Shown here: in pieces, positions 17,537 through 26,696 of the stretch
Layout of the letters: every line of letters begins with the position of its first letter
Numbering within the stretch: the first letter of the stretch is position 1
Assembly (NCBI RefSeq): GCF_030167905.1
Contig: NZ_JARGNA010000004.1
Coordinates: 310,001-374,000 of the forward strand
Direction of reading: 5' to 3'
Length of the DNA: 64,000 nt
Origin: Flavobacterium terrisoli
Lineage (GTDB): Bacteria > Bacteroidota > Bacteroidia > Flavobacteriales > Flavobacteriaceae
Notes under the pieces: model-generated
What the model was told of the DNA's origin: nothing
Database searches by the model: none
Seen by the model: the letters and a program-made list of their open reading frames with translations, nothing else
Made by a program: the position numbers and the translations under genes

Positions 17537-20500
17537 TTACATATTCCTTCTATACTGGCCGCCCACTTCAAACAAAGCTGAAGTAATTTGTCCTAACGAA
17601 CAATACTTCGTCGCTTCCATCAGTCTTTCAAACAGATTTTTATTACTAATAGCAGCTTCCTGCAACATATTCAAATGTTCTTCTTCCAATCCGGTGTTGG
17701 CCTGGTGAAGTGTTTCCAATGTTTTGATTTGGAATTGTTTTTCTTCTTCTGTCGCACGGATTACTTCCATTGGTACAACCGTTGGTGATCCTTTTGAACT
17801 CAGGAAAGTGTTCACCCCGATGATTGGGAATTCTCCTGTATGTTTCAAGGTTTCGTAATACAAACTTTCTTCCTGAATTTTACTTCTTTGGTACATCGTT
17901 TCCATCGCGCCAAGTACTCCGCCACGTTCAGTGATTCTGTCAAATTCCTGTAATACTGCTTCTTCTACTAAATCGGTTAGTTCTTCAATGATGAACGAAC
18001 CCTGGATTGGATTTTCATTTTTGGCCAAGCCCAATTCCTTATTTATAATCAACTGGATTGCCATCGCTCTGCGCACTGATTCCTCGGTTGGCGTGGTAAT
18101 AGCTTCGTCATACGCATTGGTGTGCAATGAATTACAGTTGTCATAAATCGCATACAATGCTTGTAAAGTCGTACGAATATCATTGAAGTCAATTTCCTGT
18201 GCGTGTAACGAACGACCTGAGGTCTGGATGTGGTATTTCAACATCTGTGCTCTTTCGTTGGCGTTGTATTTTTGTTTCATGGCTTTCGCCCAAATTTTAC
18301 GCGCTACTCTTCCGATAACCGCATATTCAGGGTCAATTCCGTTAGAGAAGAAGAATGATAAGTTTGGTCCAAAATCATTAATGTTCATGCCACGGCTTAA
18401 ATAATATTCCACATAAGTGAAACCATTCGCCAACGTGAACGCCAATTGCGTAATTGGGTTCGCTCCTGCTTCCGCAATGTGATAACCCGAAATCGAAACC
18501 GAATAGAAATTACGCACATTCTTTTGGATAAAATATTCCTGAACGTCACCCATCAATCGCAAGGCGAATTCTGTAGAGAAAATACAGGTATTCTGCGCTT
18601 GGTCTTCTTTTAAGATATCCGCCTGAACCGTTCCGCGAACCTGAGTAAGCGTTTTGATTTTGATTTCGTCATAGATTTCTTTTGGCAATACCTGATCTCC
18701 GGTTACACCTAAAAGCATTAAACCTAAACCATTATTTCCTTTAGGCAATTCACCATTGTATCTCGGACGCGCTACTTTTTTAGCCTTATAAATTTCATTG
18801 ATTTTCTCTTCGATTTCCACCTGAAGATTGTTTTCAATGATGTATTTTTCACAGTTTTGGTCGATAGCCGCGTTCATAAAGAATCCAAGCAACATCGGTG
18901 CCGGACCGTTAATTGTCATCGAAACCGAAGTCATCGCGTGACTCAAATCGAAACCGGAATATAATTTTTTGGCATCATCCAAACAACAAATAGAAACTCC
19001 GGCATTTCCGATTTTTCCATAAATATCCGGACGTAAATCAGGGTCGTTTCCGTATAAGGTTACCGAGTCAAAAGCTGTCGACAAACGTTTCGCAGGCATT
19101 CCGAGAGAAACATAATGGAAACGACGGTTGGTTCTTTCCGGTCCGCCTTCTCCGGCAAACATACGCGTTGGATCTTCACCCTCACGTTTGAATGGATACA
19201 AACCGGAAGCAAACGGGAATTCTCCAGGAACATTCTCTTGTAAATTCCATTTTAAAATATCGCCCCAAGCTTGGTATTTGGGCAACGCTACTTTTGGAAT
19301 TTGGCTGTGGGACAAACTCTCAGTGTGGGTATCAATCTTAATTTCCTTGTCACGTACTTTAAAGCTATAGACAGGGTTTTTATATTTGTTTACCTTGTCA
19401 TTCCAGGTCAGAATGATTTCCCAATTGAATGGATCAAGGTTCATTTTTACTCTATCAAATTCCTTAACCAATAAGTTTAGGAAGTCTTTGTTATCTTCAT
19501 TGAAATTCAAACTATTAACATCAACACCAGCTTTATCAATATCAGCCTGTTTTTTAGCAACGCTTTCAATGGTTTTATAAATACCATATAACTTCTGAGC
19601 GACTTCAACCTGCGTTAAAACAGTTTCGTCATATTTGCGGTTGTTCTCGGCAATTTCAGATAAATAACGCGTTCTGTGTGGTGGAATGACAAATATCTTC
19701 TCACTCATTTCACGAGTGATTTCGAAAGTGGATTTTAAATCAGCTCCGGTTTTTTCTACAATCTTATCCATGATTTTTTTGTAGAGCGTATTCATCCCCG
19801 GATCATTGAATTGTGATGCAATGGTTCCGATAACCGGCATTTCATCAGGATTGGTATCCCAAAGATTGTGATTGCGTTGGTATTGCTTTTTCACATCGCG
19901 AATCGCATCCAATGCACCACGTTTATCGAATTTATTAATCGCTACCAAATCCGCAAAGTCAAGCATGTCGATTTTTTCCAATTGGGTTGCGGCACCAAAT
20001 TCCGGTGTCATTACATATAAGGAAACATCTGAATGTTCTAAAATCTCGGTATCACTTTGACCAATTCCTGAAGTTTCAAGAATAATAATATCGTATTTAG
20101 CCGCTTTCAACACCTGAATGGCTTCAGCTACATATTTAGAAAGAGCCAAATTCGATTGACGAGTAGCCAACGAACGCATATAAACTCTAGGATTGTTAAT
20201 AGCATTCATACGGATTCTGTCTCCCAACAAAGCGCCGCCTGTTTTTCTTTTTGACGGATCAACCGAAATCAATCCGATGGTTTTTTCAGGGAAATCGATT
20301 AAGAATCTACGGACCAATTCATCCACTAAAGATGATTTACCCGCACCACCGGTACCGGTAATTCCCAAAACGGGAATTTGTGTTGATTCATTTTTCTTAT
20401 GAATGGTGTCCAAAGTTTCTTTGGCTACATCAGGGAAATTCTCTGCCGAAGAAATCACGCGGGCAATCGCCGTTGGGTTCTTTTCTTCTAAATGGTTGAT

Positions 20501-20962
20501 TTCTCCATTCAATACATCACCCACAGGAAAATCAGACTGTTTTACCAAATCATTGATCATTCCCTGTAATCCCAAAGCACGTCCGTCATCCGGAGAATAA
20601 ATACGGGTAATGCCATATTCATGCAATTCAGAAATCTCAGAAGGCAAAATTACACCGCCGCCGCCGCCAAATATTTTGATATGACCGGCGCCTTTTTCCT
20701 TTAATAAATCGTGCATGTATTTGAAATACTCATTGTGACCACCTTGGTAAGATGTCATCGCAATGGCATTGGCATCTTCTTGTATGGCTGTGTTCACAAC
20801 TTCTTCTACACTACGGTCGTGACCAAGGTGAATAACTTCAACACCAGTCGCCTGGATGATGCGGCGCATGATGTTTATCGCGGCATCGTGACCGTCAAAA
20901 AGAGAAGCTGCAGTTACAATTCTGACTTTATTTTTTGGAATATACGGGATTTGTGGTTCCAT
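17537..20962 (-). CDS. icmF: Fused isobutyryl-CoA mutase (B12 domain, GTPase chaperone, mutase)
   Basis: 1141 aa from ATG 20962; the upstream in-frame TTG is not needed. Order: cobalamin-binding Rossmann domain with the base-off DGHDAA motif (about 23-28), a MeaB-like G-protein with P-loop [12 protein letters not shown] near residue 205, then the CoA-mutase TIM barrel. At the positions that separate the substrates, methylmalonyl-CoA mutase has Tyr and Arg; here they are Phe (about 591, in YPFKREGED) and Gln (about 790, in AQNTC), as in IcmF. The catalytic SISGYH motif is intact. Predicted to interconvert isobutyryl-CoA and n-butyryl-CoA (and possibly isovaleryl/pivalyl-CoA) with its own GTPase editing. 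Often annotated loosely as methylmalonyl-CoA mutase. A BtuF-like receptor lies 1.1 kb away. Confidence 0.93.
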   Translation of the reverse strand: MEPQIPYIPKNKVRIVTAASLFDGHDAAINIMRRIIQATGVEVIHLGHDRSVEEVVNTAIQEDANAIAMTSYQGGHNEYFKYMHDLLKEKGAGHIKIFGGGGGVILPSEISELHEYGITRIYSPDDGRALGLQGMINDLVKQSDFPVGDVLNGEINHLEEKNPTAIARVISSAENFPDVAKETLDTIHKKNESTQIPVLGITGTGGAGKSSLVDELVRRFLIDFPEKTIGLISVDPSKRKTGGALLGDRIRMNAINNPRVYMRSLATRQSNLALSKYVAEAIQVLKAAKYDIIILETSGIGQSDTEILEHSDVSLYVMTPEFGAATQLEKIDMLDFADLVAINKFDKRGALDAIRDVKKQYQRNHNLWDTNPDEMPVIGTIASQFNDPGMNTLYKKIMDKIVEKTGADLKSTFEITREMSEKIFVIPPHRTRYLSEIAENNRKYDETVLTQVEVAQKLYGIYKTIESVAKKQADIDKAGVDVNSLNFNEDNKDFLNLLVKEFDRVKMNLDPFNWEIILTWNDKVNKYKNPVYSFKVRDKEIKIDTHTESLSHSQIPKVALPKYQAWGDILKWNLQENVPGEFPFASGLYPFKREGEDPTRMFAGEGGPERTNRRFHYVSLGMPAKRLSTAFDSVTLYGNDPDLRPDIYGKIGNAGVSICCLDDAKKLYSGFDLSHAMTSVSMTINGPAPMLLGFFMNAAIDQNCEKYIIENNLQVEIEEKINEIYKAKKVARPRYNGELPKGNNGLGLMLLGVTGDQVLPKEIYDEIKIKTLTQVRGTVQADILKEDQAQNTCIFSTEFALRLMGDVQEYFIQKNVRNFYSVSISGYHIAEAGANPITQLAFTLANGFTYVEYYLSRGMNINDFGPNLSFFFSNGIDPEYAVIGRVARKIWAKAMKQKYNANERAQMLKYHIQTSGRSLHAQEIDFNDIRTTLQALYAIYDNCNSLHTNAYDEAITTPTEESVRRAMAIQLIINKELGLAKNENPIQGSFIIEELTDLVEEAVLQEFDRITERGGVLGAMETMYQRSKIQEESLYYETLKHTGEFPIIGVNTFLSSKGSPTVVPMEVIRATEEEKQFQIKTLETLHQANTGLEEEHLNMLQEAAISNKNLFERLMEATKYCSLGQITSALFEVGGQYRRNM

Positions 20963-21084
20963 TTTGAGAATATGATAATTTAAGTGCCGCAATTTACGCA
21001 ATTAATAAAAATTACACTGTAAATCGATGGCATAATTTTTGTCAAGTTTAGACAAATATTAACAGTTGCCAAATAATCTATTTC

Positions 21085-21092
21085 TAACTTTG
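21085..21092 (+). promoter_or_regulatory. -7 promoter box of the DUF4197 gene
   Basis: TAACTTTG, matching TAnnTTTG. The transcript would start near 21099, which allows either the ATG at 21110 or that at 21155. Confidence 0.6.
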
Positions 21093-21154
21093 ACATTCAA
21101 ATATCTTTTATGAAATCGAAGATTCACGAATTCGGAAAAAACAATTTAAAAAAC

Positions 21155-21865
21155 ATGAGTAAAACAATCCTTGCCCTTTTAATTTCTTATAGCTTACTAA
21201 GCTGTGCTGAACTACAACAAGTTGCCAATCAATTTCCGGATATAAACTCCAATGGTCAACTCGACATTGCCGGCGGACTCAAAGAAGCGCTCAACAATGG
21301 AATTTCCAAACAAGTATCAAAATTAACAGCCATGGATGGTTTCTATAAAAACGAAGCCGTTAAAATCCTGATGCCGGAAGAATTGCAGAAAGTTGACAAA
21401 GCTTTGAGAAAAATTGGCTTGAGTTCATTAGCTGATGACGGAATCAAAATGCTGAATCGCGCTGCCGAAGATGCCACAAAAGAAGCTACTCCGATATTTA
21501 TAGATGCTGTAATGCAGATGAGTTTTACTGATGCCAAAAACATTTTGATGGGTGATGAACGTTCGGCTACGACTTATTTACAAAATACAACCACCACTCC
21601 ATTGTATGCCAAATTCAATCCGGTAATCAAAAATTCATTTGCCAAAGTTGGTGCCGATAAGGTTTGGAGCAATATAATTACCAAGTACAACGCTATTCCT
21701 TTGGTTAAAAAAGTAAATCCTGACTTGACCGATTATACAACCAACAAAGCGTTGGAAGGTGTTTACAAGATGATTGCGGTGGAAGAAAAAAACATCAGAA
21801 CTGATATCAAATCGAGAACGTCAAACCTACTGCAAAAAGTTTTTGCCTTGCAAGACAAGAAGTAG
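21155..21865 (+). CDS. DUF4197 lipoprotein
   Basis: 236 aa from ATG 21155. This start gives a compact lipoprotein signal (MSKTILALLISYSLLSC, Cys at 17). An ATG at 21110 would add 15 polar residues and make an unusually long n-region, so I prefer the internal one. The mature protein is helical and matches DUF4197 in sequence style (GGLKEALNNGISKQVSKLTAMDGFYKN, then ALEGVYKMIAVEEKNIR near the end). The family sits in the periplasm or envelope of many Gram-negatives; its function is unknown. It is divergent from icmF. Confidence 0.85.
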   Translation: MSKTILALLISYSLLSCAELQQVANQFPDINSNGQLDIAGGLKEALNNGISKQVSKLTAMDGFYKNEAVKILMPEELQKVDKALRKIGLSSLADDGIKMLNRAAEDATKEATPIFIDAVMQMSFTDAKNILMGDERSATTYLQNTTTTPLYAKFNPVIKNSFAKVGADKVWSNIITKYNAIPLVKKVNPDLTDYTTNKALEGVYKMIAVEEKNIRTDIKSRTSNLLQKVFALQDKK

Positions 21866-21942
21866 CAAGGCGTTTCTAAAATTTTAGAAATCAATAACAT
21901 AAGTATAACATAACCTTAACATAAGAACTCTAAAACGAGCCT

Positions 21943-21950
21943 TATCTTTG
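21943..21950 (+). promoter_or_regulatory. -7 promoter box of small RNA candidate 1
   Basis: TATCTTTG followed by C, matching TAnnTTTG, about 80 bp after the DUF4197 stop with no ORF downstream. Confidence 0.6.
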
Positions 21951-21956
21951 CAGAGT

Positions 21957-22036
21957 AATAAATTGGTTTTTTATTATATTGGTTAGGTTAGTTAAAAAAT
22001 CGCCGGTGTCTGGGAAGACATCGGCATTTTTTTTTA
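21957..22036 (+). ncRNA. Small RNA candidate 1
   Basis: A promoter box leads into about 80 nt with no ORF, ending in a strong terminator. The order is an AATAA...TTATT weak hairpin, a TTGGTTAGGTTAG segment, an A-run, and stem GCCGGTGTCT / AGACATCGGC with nine T. The same order of elements recurs at 25534-25624. I do not recognise an Rfam family. Alternatively it is just the separate terminator of a neighbouring gene with a chance -7 box. Confidence 0.45.
22002..22036 (+). terminator. Terminator of small RNA candidate 1
   Basis: Ten-pair stem GCCGGTGTCT / AGACATCGGC (one G-U), loop GGGA, then a run of T ending at 22035. It also lies beyond the stop of the convergent BtuF-like gene. Confidence 0.8.
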
Positions 22037-22846
22037 AGCTATTTTTTCGTGCAGTTTTTTGAAATAAGCAAAGGCTTTTACCAATCGGCTGCCATACCAG
22101 GAAAACATCTCTCCATCCACAAAAACAGTCTTGGCATGATGGGTAAAGCGACCTAATTCAAAAGCATGTTCGTCTTTAAACGGAAATGGCTCTGAAGACA
22201 ATAGAACCAAATCGGGATCACCTTGAATTCGCATTTTCTGGATAATCACTTCAGGATATCTTCCTTCATACTTCGGATGATTATTGTAAATATTTTCGAA
22301 TTTATTGAGCTTTAATAATTCATTGATAAAAGTATCGCCGCCGGCTACCATATAAGGATTGGCCCAAATAAAATAAGCCACCTTACTGACTGGTTTGTCT
22401 TTAATGAAATGTTGGAAATCGGTGCAGGCAAAATTGATTTTGTCAATCCATTTCTGTGCTTCGGTTCTTTTATTAAAGAGTGCACCAAAATCTTCTATCA
22501 TTTTCTGATTGTCATCCAGCGTAATGATATTGGTTACCCAAACGGGACAAATTTTGGATAATTCCGCTACGATTTCGAGCGTATTCTCTTCTTTATTGGC
22601 AATGATAATATCCGGTTGTAGCTCAAGTATCTTCTCCAAATTCACTTTTTTGGTACCGCCGATAATCTTTTTGGTCGATTTAAAATGAAATGGATGCACA
22701 CAAAATTTAGTAATCCCAACGATGCTTTCTTCCAAATCCAAATCATACAGCAATTCGGTTTGGGATGGCACAAGCGAAACTATTCTTTTGGGCGTAGTTT
22801 CAAAAGTGTGTGTTGTACCGAGTTGGTCTGTGAATGTTTTGGCCAC
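22034..22846 (-). CDS. BtuF/FepB-like helical-backbone metal receptor without signal peptide
   Basis: 270 aa of the type III periplasmic-binding family (helical backbone metal receptor): PKRIVSLVPSQTELLYDL near the N-terminus, VNLEKILELQPDIIIA at about 70-85, and WYGSRLVKAF near the C-terminus. Relatives bind cobalamin, haem or siderophores for ABC import. The start is GTG at 22846, 24 bases below a clear -7 box, so the lack of a signal peptide or lipobox appears real. A cytoplasmic or chaperone-like role, or cobinamide-binding as in similar leaderless proteins, is possible. There are no permease or ATPase genes beside it. Closeness to B12-dependent icmF hints at cobalamin, but only by inference. 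Confidence 0.85.
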   Translation of the reverse strand: MAKTFTDQLGTTHTFETTPKRIVSLVPSQTELLYDLDLEESIVGITKFCVHPFHFKSTKKIIGGTKKVNLEKILELQPDIIIANKEENTLEIVAELSKICPVWVTNIITLDDNQKMIEDFGALFNKRTEAQKWIDKINFACTDFQHFIKDKPVSKVAYFIWANPYMVAGGDTFINELLKLNKFENIYNNHPKYEGRYPEVIIQKMRIQGDPDLVLLSSEPFPFKDEHAFELGRFTHHAKTVFVDGEMFSWYGSRLVKAFAYFKKLHEKIA

Positions 22847-22869
22847 GTTGTTACATAATTATTGGTCTG

Positions 22870-22877
22870 CAAACTTA
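22870..22877 (-). promoter_or_regulatory. -7 promoter box of the BtuF-like gene
   Basis: Minus strand TAAGTTTG followed by C, matching TAnnTTTG, 24 bases upstream of the GTG start. Confidence 0.6.
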
Positions 22878-22989
22878 TTTCTTTTTTGGCAATTTCACAG
22901 CGCTTTGCAAAGTCAATTACTCTAGTTTAATTCGCTTTGGTATAGTTTTTATATAGGTACAACAACATCTTTCAATCATTTTAATAGGT

Positions 22990-22997
22990 TATGTTTG
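22990..22997 (+). promoter_or_regulatory. -7 promoter box of the GH16 gene
   Basis: TATGTTTG followed by CC, matching TAnnTTTG. It places the start of transcription near 23004 and excludes the in-frame TTG at 22995. Confidence 0.65.
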
Positions 22998-23021
22998 CCA
23001 ATAATCTTTAAATCAATCCTG

Positions 23022-24605
23022 ATGCGTAATTTCCTTGTCATAGTCTGTCTGCTTATCTTCTTTACACTTCAGGCGCAAGTCATTCAGGATAATTTTGAAG
23101 GAAACGGAAATATCGCTACCTGGTTTGGTGACGATTGTGCCATCGAACATCCATTTGCCAATCCGTTTCAAAGTGGTACTAATACTTCGGCTAATGTTTT
23201 AAGATATGCCGATACCGGAGATGCCTATGCCAATGTTCGTTTTGACTCCAGTTACAATTTTGATTTAACGCCCAATAGTTCGTTTTCCTTTAAAATATAT
23301 ATTCCTTCCAACAGCATTACAGGAACGCAACCCAATCAGATTTCGCTTAAGCTTCAAAACGGTGATTTAGCCGAACCCTGGACAAGCCAATGTGAAATCA
23401 TCAAACCGCTTTTGTTGAACCAATGGCAAACAATAACCTTTGATTTTGCCACTAATCCTTATCTTAATTACAACCCCAATTCCGGAAATCCGATAAACCG
23501 ATATGACTTTAACCGTGTTGTAATTCAAATCAATGGTGAAGGCAATACAGATCAGGTTTTAGCCTATATCGATGATTTTTATCATGCCGGTTCGGTAAAT
23601 CCGGTATTCAACAATTTAGTCTGGTCGGATGAGTTTGATGTACCCGGCGCTGTAAATTCACTTAAATGGCACCATCAAACCCAATTGCCAAATGGTGACA
23701 GTTGGTACAACGGCGAAATACAACATTATACCAATCGCCAGATCAATTCTAATGTCAGCGGTGGCTTTTTGAATATCGTGGCCAGAAAAGAAACCTATAC
23801 CGATCAGGGCGTAACCAAACAATATACTTCTGCCCGATTGAATTCTAAATTTGCTTTTACTTATGGCCGAATGGAAGTTCGTGCCAAATTGCCTTCGGGT
23901 GCCGGAACCTGGCCTGCGATATGGACCTTAGGCAAAAACGTTATTGAACCCGGTGCTTATTGGTCGGCTACAAACGGAACCGTCAATTGGCCGGCTTGCG
24001 GTGAAATAGATGTAATGGAACATTGGGGAAACAACCAGAACTTTGTTCAAAGTGCGATGCATACGCCTTCCAGTTTCGGCAATACGGTAAATCTTGGCGG
24101 GCAAACCATACCGACAGCCTCAAGCCAATTCCATATTTATGCTTTAGACTGGAATTCAGAAAGAATGATCTTTACGGTAGACGACGTAATTCATTATGTT
24201 TACAACCCCGCGGTAAAAAACGCATCGACCTGGCCTTTTAATGCACCGCAATATATATTGTTGAATTTTGCCATTGAAGGCAATATTCCAGCATCTTTTA
24301 ACCAAGGTACATTCCAGGTTGATTATGTAAGGGTTTATCAGGAAAGTACGTTGTCAAACGCAGAACCAATTGCATTAAGCGAACCTGTTTTATTCCCAAA
24401 TCCGGTGGAGAACGAACTGACTATTGAAAATATCAATTCAGAAATGCATGGAAAAATATACTCGCTTTTGGGTCAGGAATTACAGTCTTTTATGGTCAAC
24501 GAAAATCAAAGCACCGTTGATTTTTCGGCTTACGCCAAAGGCATTTATATTGTAAAGATTGAAACGGAAACCGGCACGAAAACCTATAAAATCCTTAAGA
24601 ATTAG
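23022..24605 (+). CDS. GH16 beta-glucanase (laminarinase-like), T9SS cargo
   Basis: 527 aa from ATG 23022. The signal peptide ends near LQAQ. Residues about 20-195 form a carbohydrate-binding-like beta-sandwich ([11 protein letters not shown] to IDDFYHAG). The glycoside hydrolase 16 domain follows (about 200-440), with catalytic motif EIDVME at about 327-332 (nucleophile and acid/base Glu) preceded by [10 protein letters not shown]9SS type A sorting domain ends the protein ([15 protein letters not shown] to KTYKILKN). Predicted to cleave beta-1,3 (or mixed 1,3/1,4) glucans outside the cell. The 3' end overlaps the convergent pyrF by 11 bp. Confidence 0.93.
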   Translation: MRNFLVIVCLLIFFTLQAQVIQDNFEGNGNIATWFGDDCAIEHPFANPFQSGTNTSANVLRYADTGDAYANVRFDSSYNFDLTPNSSFSFKIYIPSNSITGTQPNQISLKLQNGDLAEPWTSQCEIIKPLLLNQWQTITFDFATNPYLNYNPNSGNPINRYDFNRVVIQINGEGNTDQVLAYIDDFYHAGSVNPVFNNLVWSDEFDVPGAVNSLKWHHQTQLPNGDSWYNGEIQHYTNRQINSNVSGGFLNIVARKETYTDQGVTKQYTSARLNSKFAFTYGRMEVRAKLPSGAGTWPAIWTLGKNVIEPGAYWSATNGTVNWPACGEIDVMEHWGNNQNFVQSAMHTPSSFGNTVNLGGQTIPTASSQFHIYALDWNSERMIFTVDDVIHYVYNPAVKNASTWPFNAPQYILLNFAIEGNIPASFNQGTFQVDYVRVYQESTLSNAEPIALSEPVLFPNPVENELTIENINSEMHGKIYSLLGQELQSFMVNENQSTVDFSAYAKGIYIVKIETETGTKTYKILKN

Positions 24606-25419
24606 CAATCGATAAAATCGTTTCCATTTCCTGTTGCAATTTTAGGGCTTCTTCCCTCGCCTTTTGGGCAAAATCTGTACCGTTGGAAGCATAAATAATC
24701 CCACGTGAAGAGTTGATCAACAAGCCAACATCCTCATTCATTCCGTATTGACAAACTTCTGAAAGACTTCCGCCCTGTGCACCAACACCGGGAACCAGAA
24801 AGAAACTGTTTGGAACAATTTTTCGAATTTCGGCAAAATATTCCGCTTTGGTTGCGCCCACAACATACATCAGGTTATGGCTGTTTTTCCAGGTTTTGGA
24901 AGCTTTGATAACTGTTTTGTATAATGCTGAACCGTCAACATTTTTCGTCTGAAAATCAAAAGCACCATCATTGGATGTCAGAGCCAGCATAATGGCGTGT
25001 TTATTCTCAAAAGCCAAAAACGGTTCGACCGAATCTTTACCCATATAAGGTGCAACGGTTACACTGTCAAAATTGAAATCTTCCAAAAAAGCTTTGGCAT
25101 ACATCGTTGAGGTATTTCCAATGTCACCGCGTTTTGCATCTGCGATAGTGAAGATTTCCGGATGGTTTTCGTTGAGGTAATTGATGGTTTTTTGGAGTGA
25201 TACCCAACCTTTCAATCCATAAGCTTCATAGAAAGCCATATTGGGTTTATAGGAAACACATAAATCATGTGTGGCATCAATAATCGCTTTGTTGAATTCG
25301 AAAATAGGATCTTCTGAGGCTAATAAATGCTGAGGAATCTTGGTTAAATCGACATCCAAACCAATACATAGAAAGGATTTCTTTTGGCTAATTTGCTGAA
25401 CGAGTTGCTGTGTTGTCAT
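24595..25419 (-). CDS. pyrF: Orotidine-5'-phosphate decarboxylase (type 2)
   Basis: 274 aa, the longer subfamily-2 OMP decarboxylase. The catalytic DAKRGD lies at 94-99 with Lys96 and both Asp. An N-terminal CIGLDVD and [23 protein letters not shown] (phosphate binding) are also visible. Final step of UMP synthesis, cytosolic. It is convergent with GH16; the 3' ends overlap by 11 bp with no separate terminator visible. Confidence 0.96.
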   Translation of the reverse strand: MTTQQLVQQISQKKSFLCIGLDVDLTKIPQHLLASEDPIFEFNKAIIDATHDLCVSYKPNMAFYEAYGLKGWVSLQKTINYLNENHPEIFTIADAKRGDIGNTSTMYAKAFLEDFNFDSVTVAPYMGKDSVEPFLAFENKHAIMLALTSNDGAFDFQTKNVDGSALYKTVIKASKTWKNSHNLMYVVGATKAEYFAEIRKIVPNSFFLVPGVGAQGGSLSEVCQYGMNEDVGLLINSSRGIIYASNGTDFAQKAREEALKLQQEMETILSIANS

Positions 25420-25436
25420 TTTTTGTAGTTGTGGCG

Positions 25437-25444
25437 CAAAGTTA
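25437..25444 (-). promoter_or_regulatory. -7 promoter box of pyrF
   Basis: Minus strand TAACTTTG followed by C, matching TAnnTTTG, 18 bases above the ATG. Confidence 0.6.
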
Positions 25445-25520
25445 CAAATTGCAAAACAAAATGTGATAATTTTATAACATTAGCTTGAAATTATGTAACG
25501 GGCTTTTTTGGTAACTAAAA

Positions 25521-25528
25521 TATCTTTG
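25521..25528 (+). promoter_or_regulatory. -7 promoter box of small RNA candidate 2
   Basis: TATCTTTG, identical to the box of small RNA candidate 1, with no ORF before the terminator at 25593. Confidence 0.55.
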
Positions 25529-25533
25529 TAAAG

Positions 25534-25624
25534 CTAATAATAAGTAATGCCTTATTTTATTATAGCTGATAATAAAAGTTGGGGTTAGAGAGAAAAAAAA
25601 GCCGTATTAATTTACGGCTTTTTT
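25534..25624 (+). ncRNA. Small RNA candidate 2
   Basis: About 90 nt between a -7 box and a strong terminator, without an ORF. Contents in order: AATAATAAG...CTTATTTTATT able to pair, a GTTGGGGTTAGAGAG segment, an A-run of eight, and stem GCCGTA/TACGGC with T-run. The order matches candidate 1 (weak A/T hairpin, TTGG-GTTAG, A-run, GCC-starting terminator), which suggests a family. Unrecognised in known RNA classes. Confidence 0.45.
25593..25624 (+). terminator. Terminator of small RNA candidate 2
   Basis: A8-GCCGTA / TACGGC-T6 hairpin with an AT loop. Confidence 0.78.
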
Positions 25625-25633
25625 GATGCCAAA

Positions 25634-25641
25634 TATTTTTG
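25634..25641 (+). promoter_or_regulatory. -7 promoter box of the AraC/response regulator/kinase operon
   Basis: TATTTTTG, matching TAnnTTTG, 38 bases upstream of the ATG at 25679. Confidence 0.6.
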
Positions 25642-25678
25642 TTACATTTATGGACAATTATCATCTGAACCCACTTTT

Positions 25679-26236
25679 ATGAAAATCTTTATCAAATTTG
25701 ACTTTAATGCCGTTTGCAGGAAAGTCCTGGAAGAAAAACTTTTAAAATATAATATACAACACCGAGTGCTCGGTTTTGGTGAGGTTGAATTTTTGGGGAA
25801 GGTTGATACCGAAGATTTTACTGCATTCACCGAGGAACTCAAAGAATATGGCATCGATATCATTGAAAACCAGAAAACTATTTTGGTTCAGAAAATGAAA
25901 GACACCATAATAGAAATGATTCACAGTCCGGAATTAGTAAATGTCAAAAGCTCTGTTTATCTTGCAGAAAAATTGAGTCACAGTTATGGCTATTTATCTA
26001 ATTTGTTTTCTGATGTAACGTATACCTCAATTGAGAATTACATCATTTTGCAAAAAATAGAATATGCCAAACAACTTATCGTAAGCGGTCAGCTGAGTTT
26101 AACAGAAATTGCTTTTAAACTCAACTACTCCAGCGTAGCGCATTTGAGTACTCAATTTAAGAATGTCACAGGAATTACACCGTCGGCATTCCAAAGAATA
26201 ATATCTAAAAGAAGAGAGATAGCTAACAAAAAATAA
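25679..26236 (+). CDS. AraC-family regulator with small ferredoxin-like N-terminal domain
   Basis: 185 aa. Residues 1-65 show a beta-alpha-beta-beta-alpha-beta pattern (MKIFIKF, CRKVLEEKLLKYN, EVEFLG, DTEDFTAFTEELKEYG, IDIIE) resembling a heavy-metal-associated or ACT-like fold. A single Cys13 means the classic CxxC metal site is absent. Residues about 85-180 form the AraC double helix-turn-helix (LTEIAFKLNYSSVAHLSTQFK, GITPSAFQ). First gene of a three-gene operon: the response regulator starts 3 bp after its stop. It is probably the DNA-binding output or an autoregulator of that system. Confidence 0.88.
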   Translation: MKIFIKFDFNAVCRKVLEEKLLKYNIQHRVLGFGEVEFLGKVDTEDFTAFTEELKEYGIDIIENQKTILVQKMKDTIIEMIHSPELVNVKSSVYLAEKLSHSYGYLSNLFSDVTYTSIENYIILQKIEYAKQLIVSGQLSLTEIAFKLNYSSVAHLSTQFKNVTGITPSAFQRIISKRREIANKK

Positions 26237-26239
26237 TTT

Positions 26240-26686
26240 ATGGATAAGGAATATATACATATCATTCTGGCTGATGATGACGAAGACGACAGATTGTTTT
26301 TTACAGATGCCTTTGATGAATTAAAAATCAATACTAAAGTCAATACATTTAACGATGGCGTTGAATTGATGAATTATTTGAATAAGCCTGATGCCATTTT
26401 GCCGAATGTGTTGTTTCTTGATTTGAACATGCCACGAAAAAACGGTATCGAATGCCTTGATGAGATTAAGAGTGACGAACGATTCAGTGATATTGCCATC
26501 GCTATCTTTTCAACTTCCTCATCTGAAGAACATATTGAAGAAACCTTTATCAGAGGTGCCAATATTTACATCAAAAAGCCAAGCGATTTTGCAACGCTGA
26601 AAAAAGTATTGTCAGATGTGGTTACCATCAATTGGCAGTACCATACCTCAGGGTTAAACAAGGATAATTTTTTATTAAGAATCTAA
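26240..26686 (+). CDS. Single-domain response regulator (Rcp1-like)
   Basis: 148 aa, receiver only. Acidic pocket ADDDEDD (about 11-17), phospho-Asp in LFLDLNMPRKNG (about 61), conserved Thr/Ser in FSTSSS (about 93) and Lys in IKKPSDF. The insertion pattern resembles Rcp1-type receivers that pair with phytochrome-like or PAS kinases. There is no output domain, so it works as a phospho-shuttle, probably with the kinase encoded 10 bp downstream. Confidence 0.93.
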   Translation: MDKEYIHIILADDDEDDRLFFTDAFDELKINTKVNTFNDGVELMNYLNKPDAILPNVLFLDLNMPRKNGIECLDEIKSDERFSDIAIAIFSTSSSEEHIEETFIRGANIYIKKPSDFATLKKVLSDVVTINWQYHTSGLNKDNFLLRI

Positions 26687-26696
26687 CATAAATGCC

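Noticed and set aside
17537..20962. Label methylmalonyl-CoA mutase
   Set aside because: The fused three-domain order and Phe/Gln at the substrate-selecting positions fit isobutyryl-CoA mutase instead.
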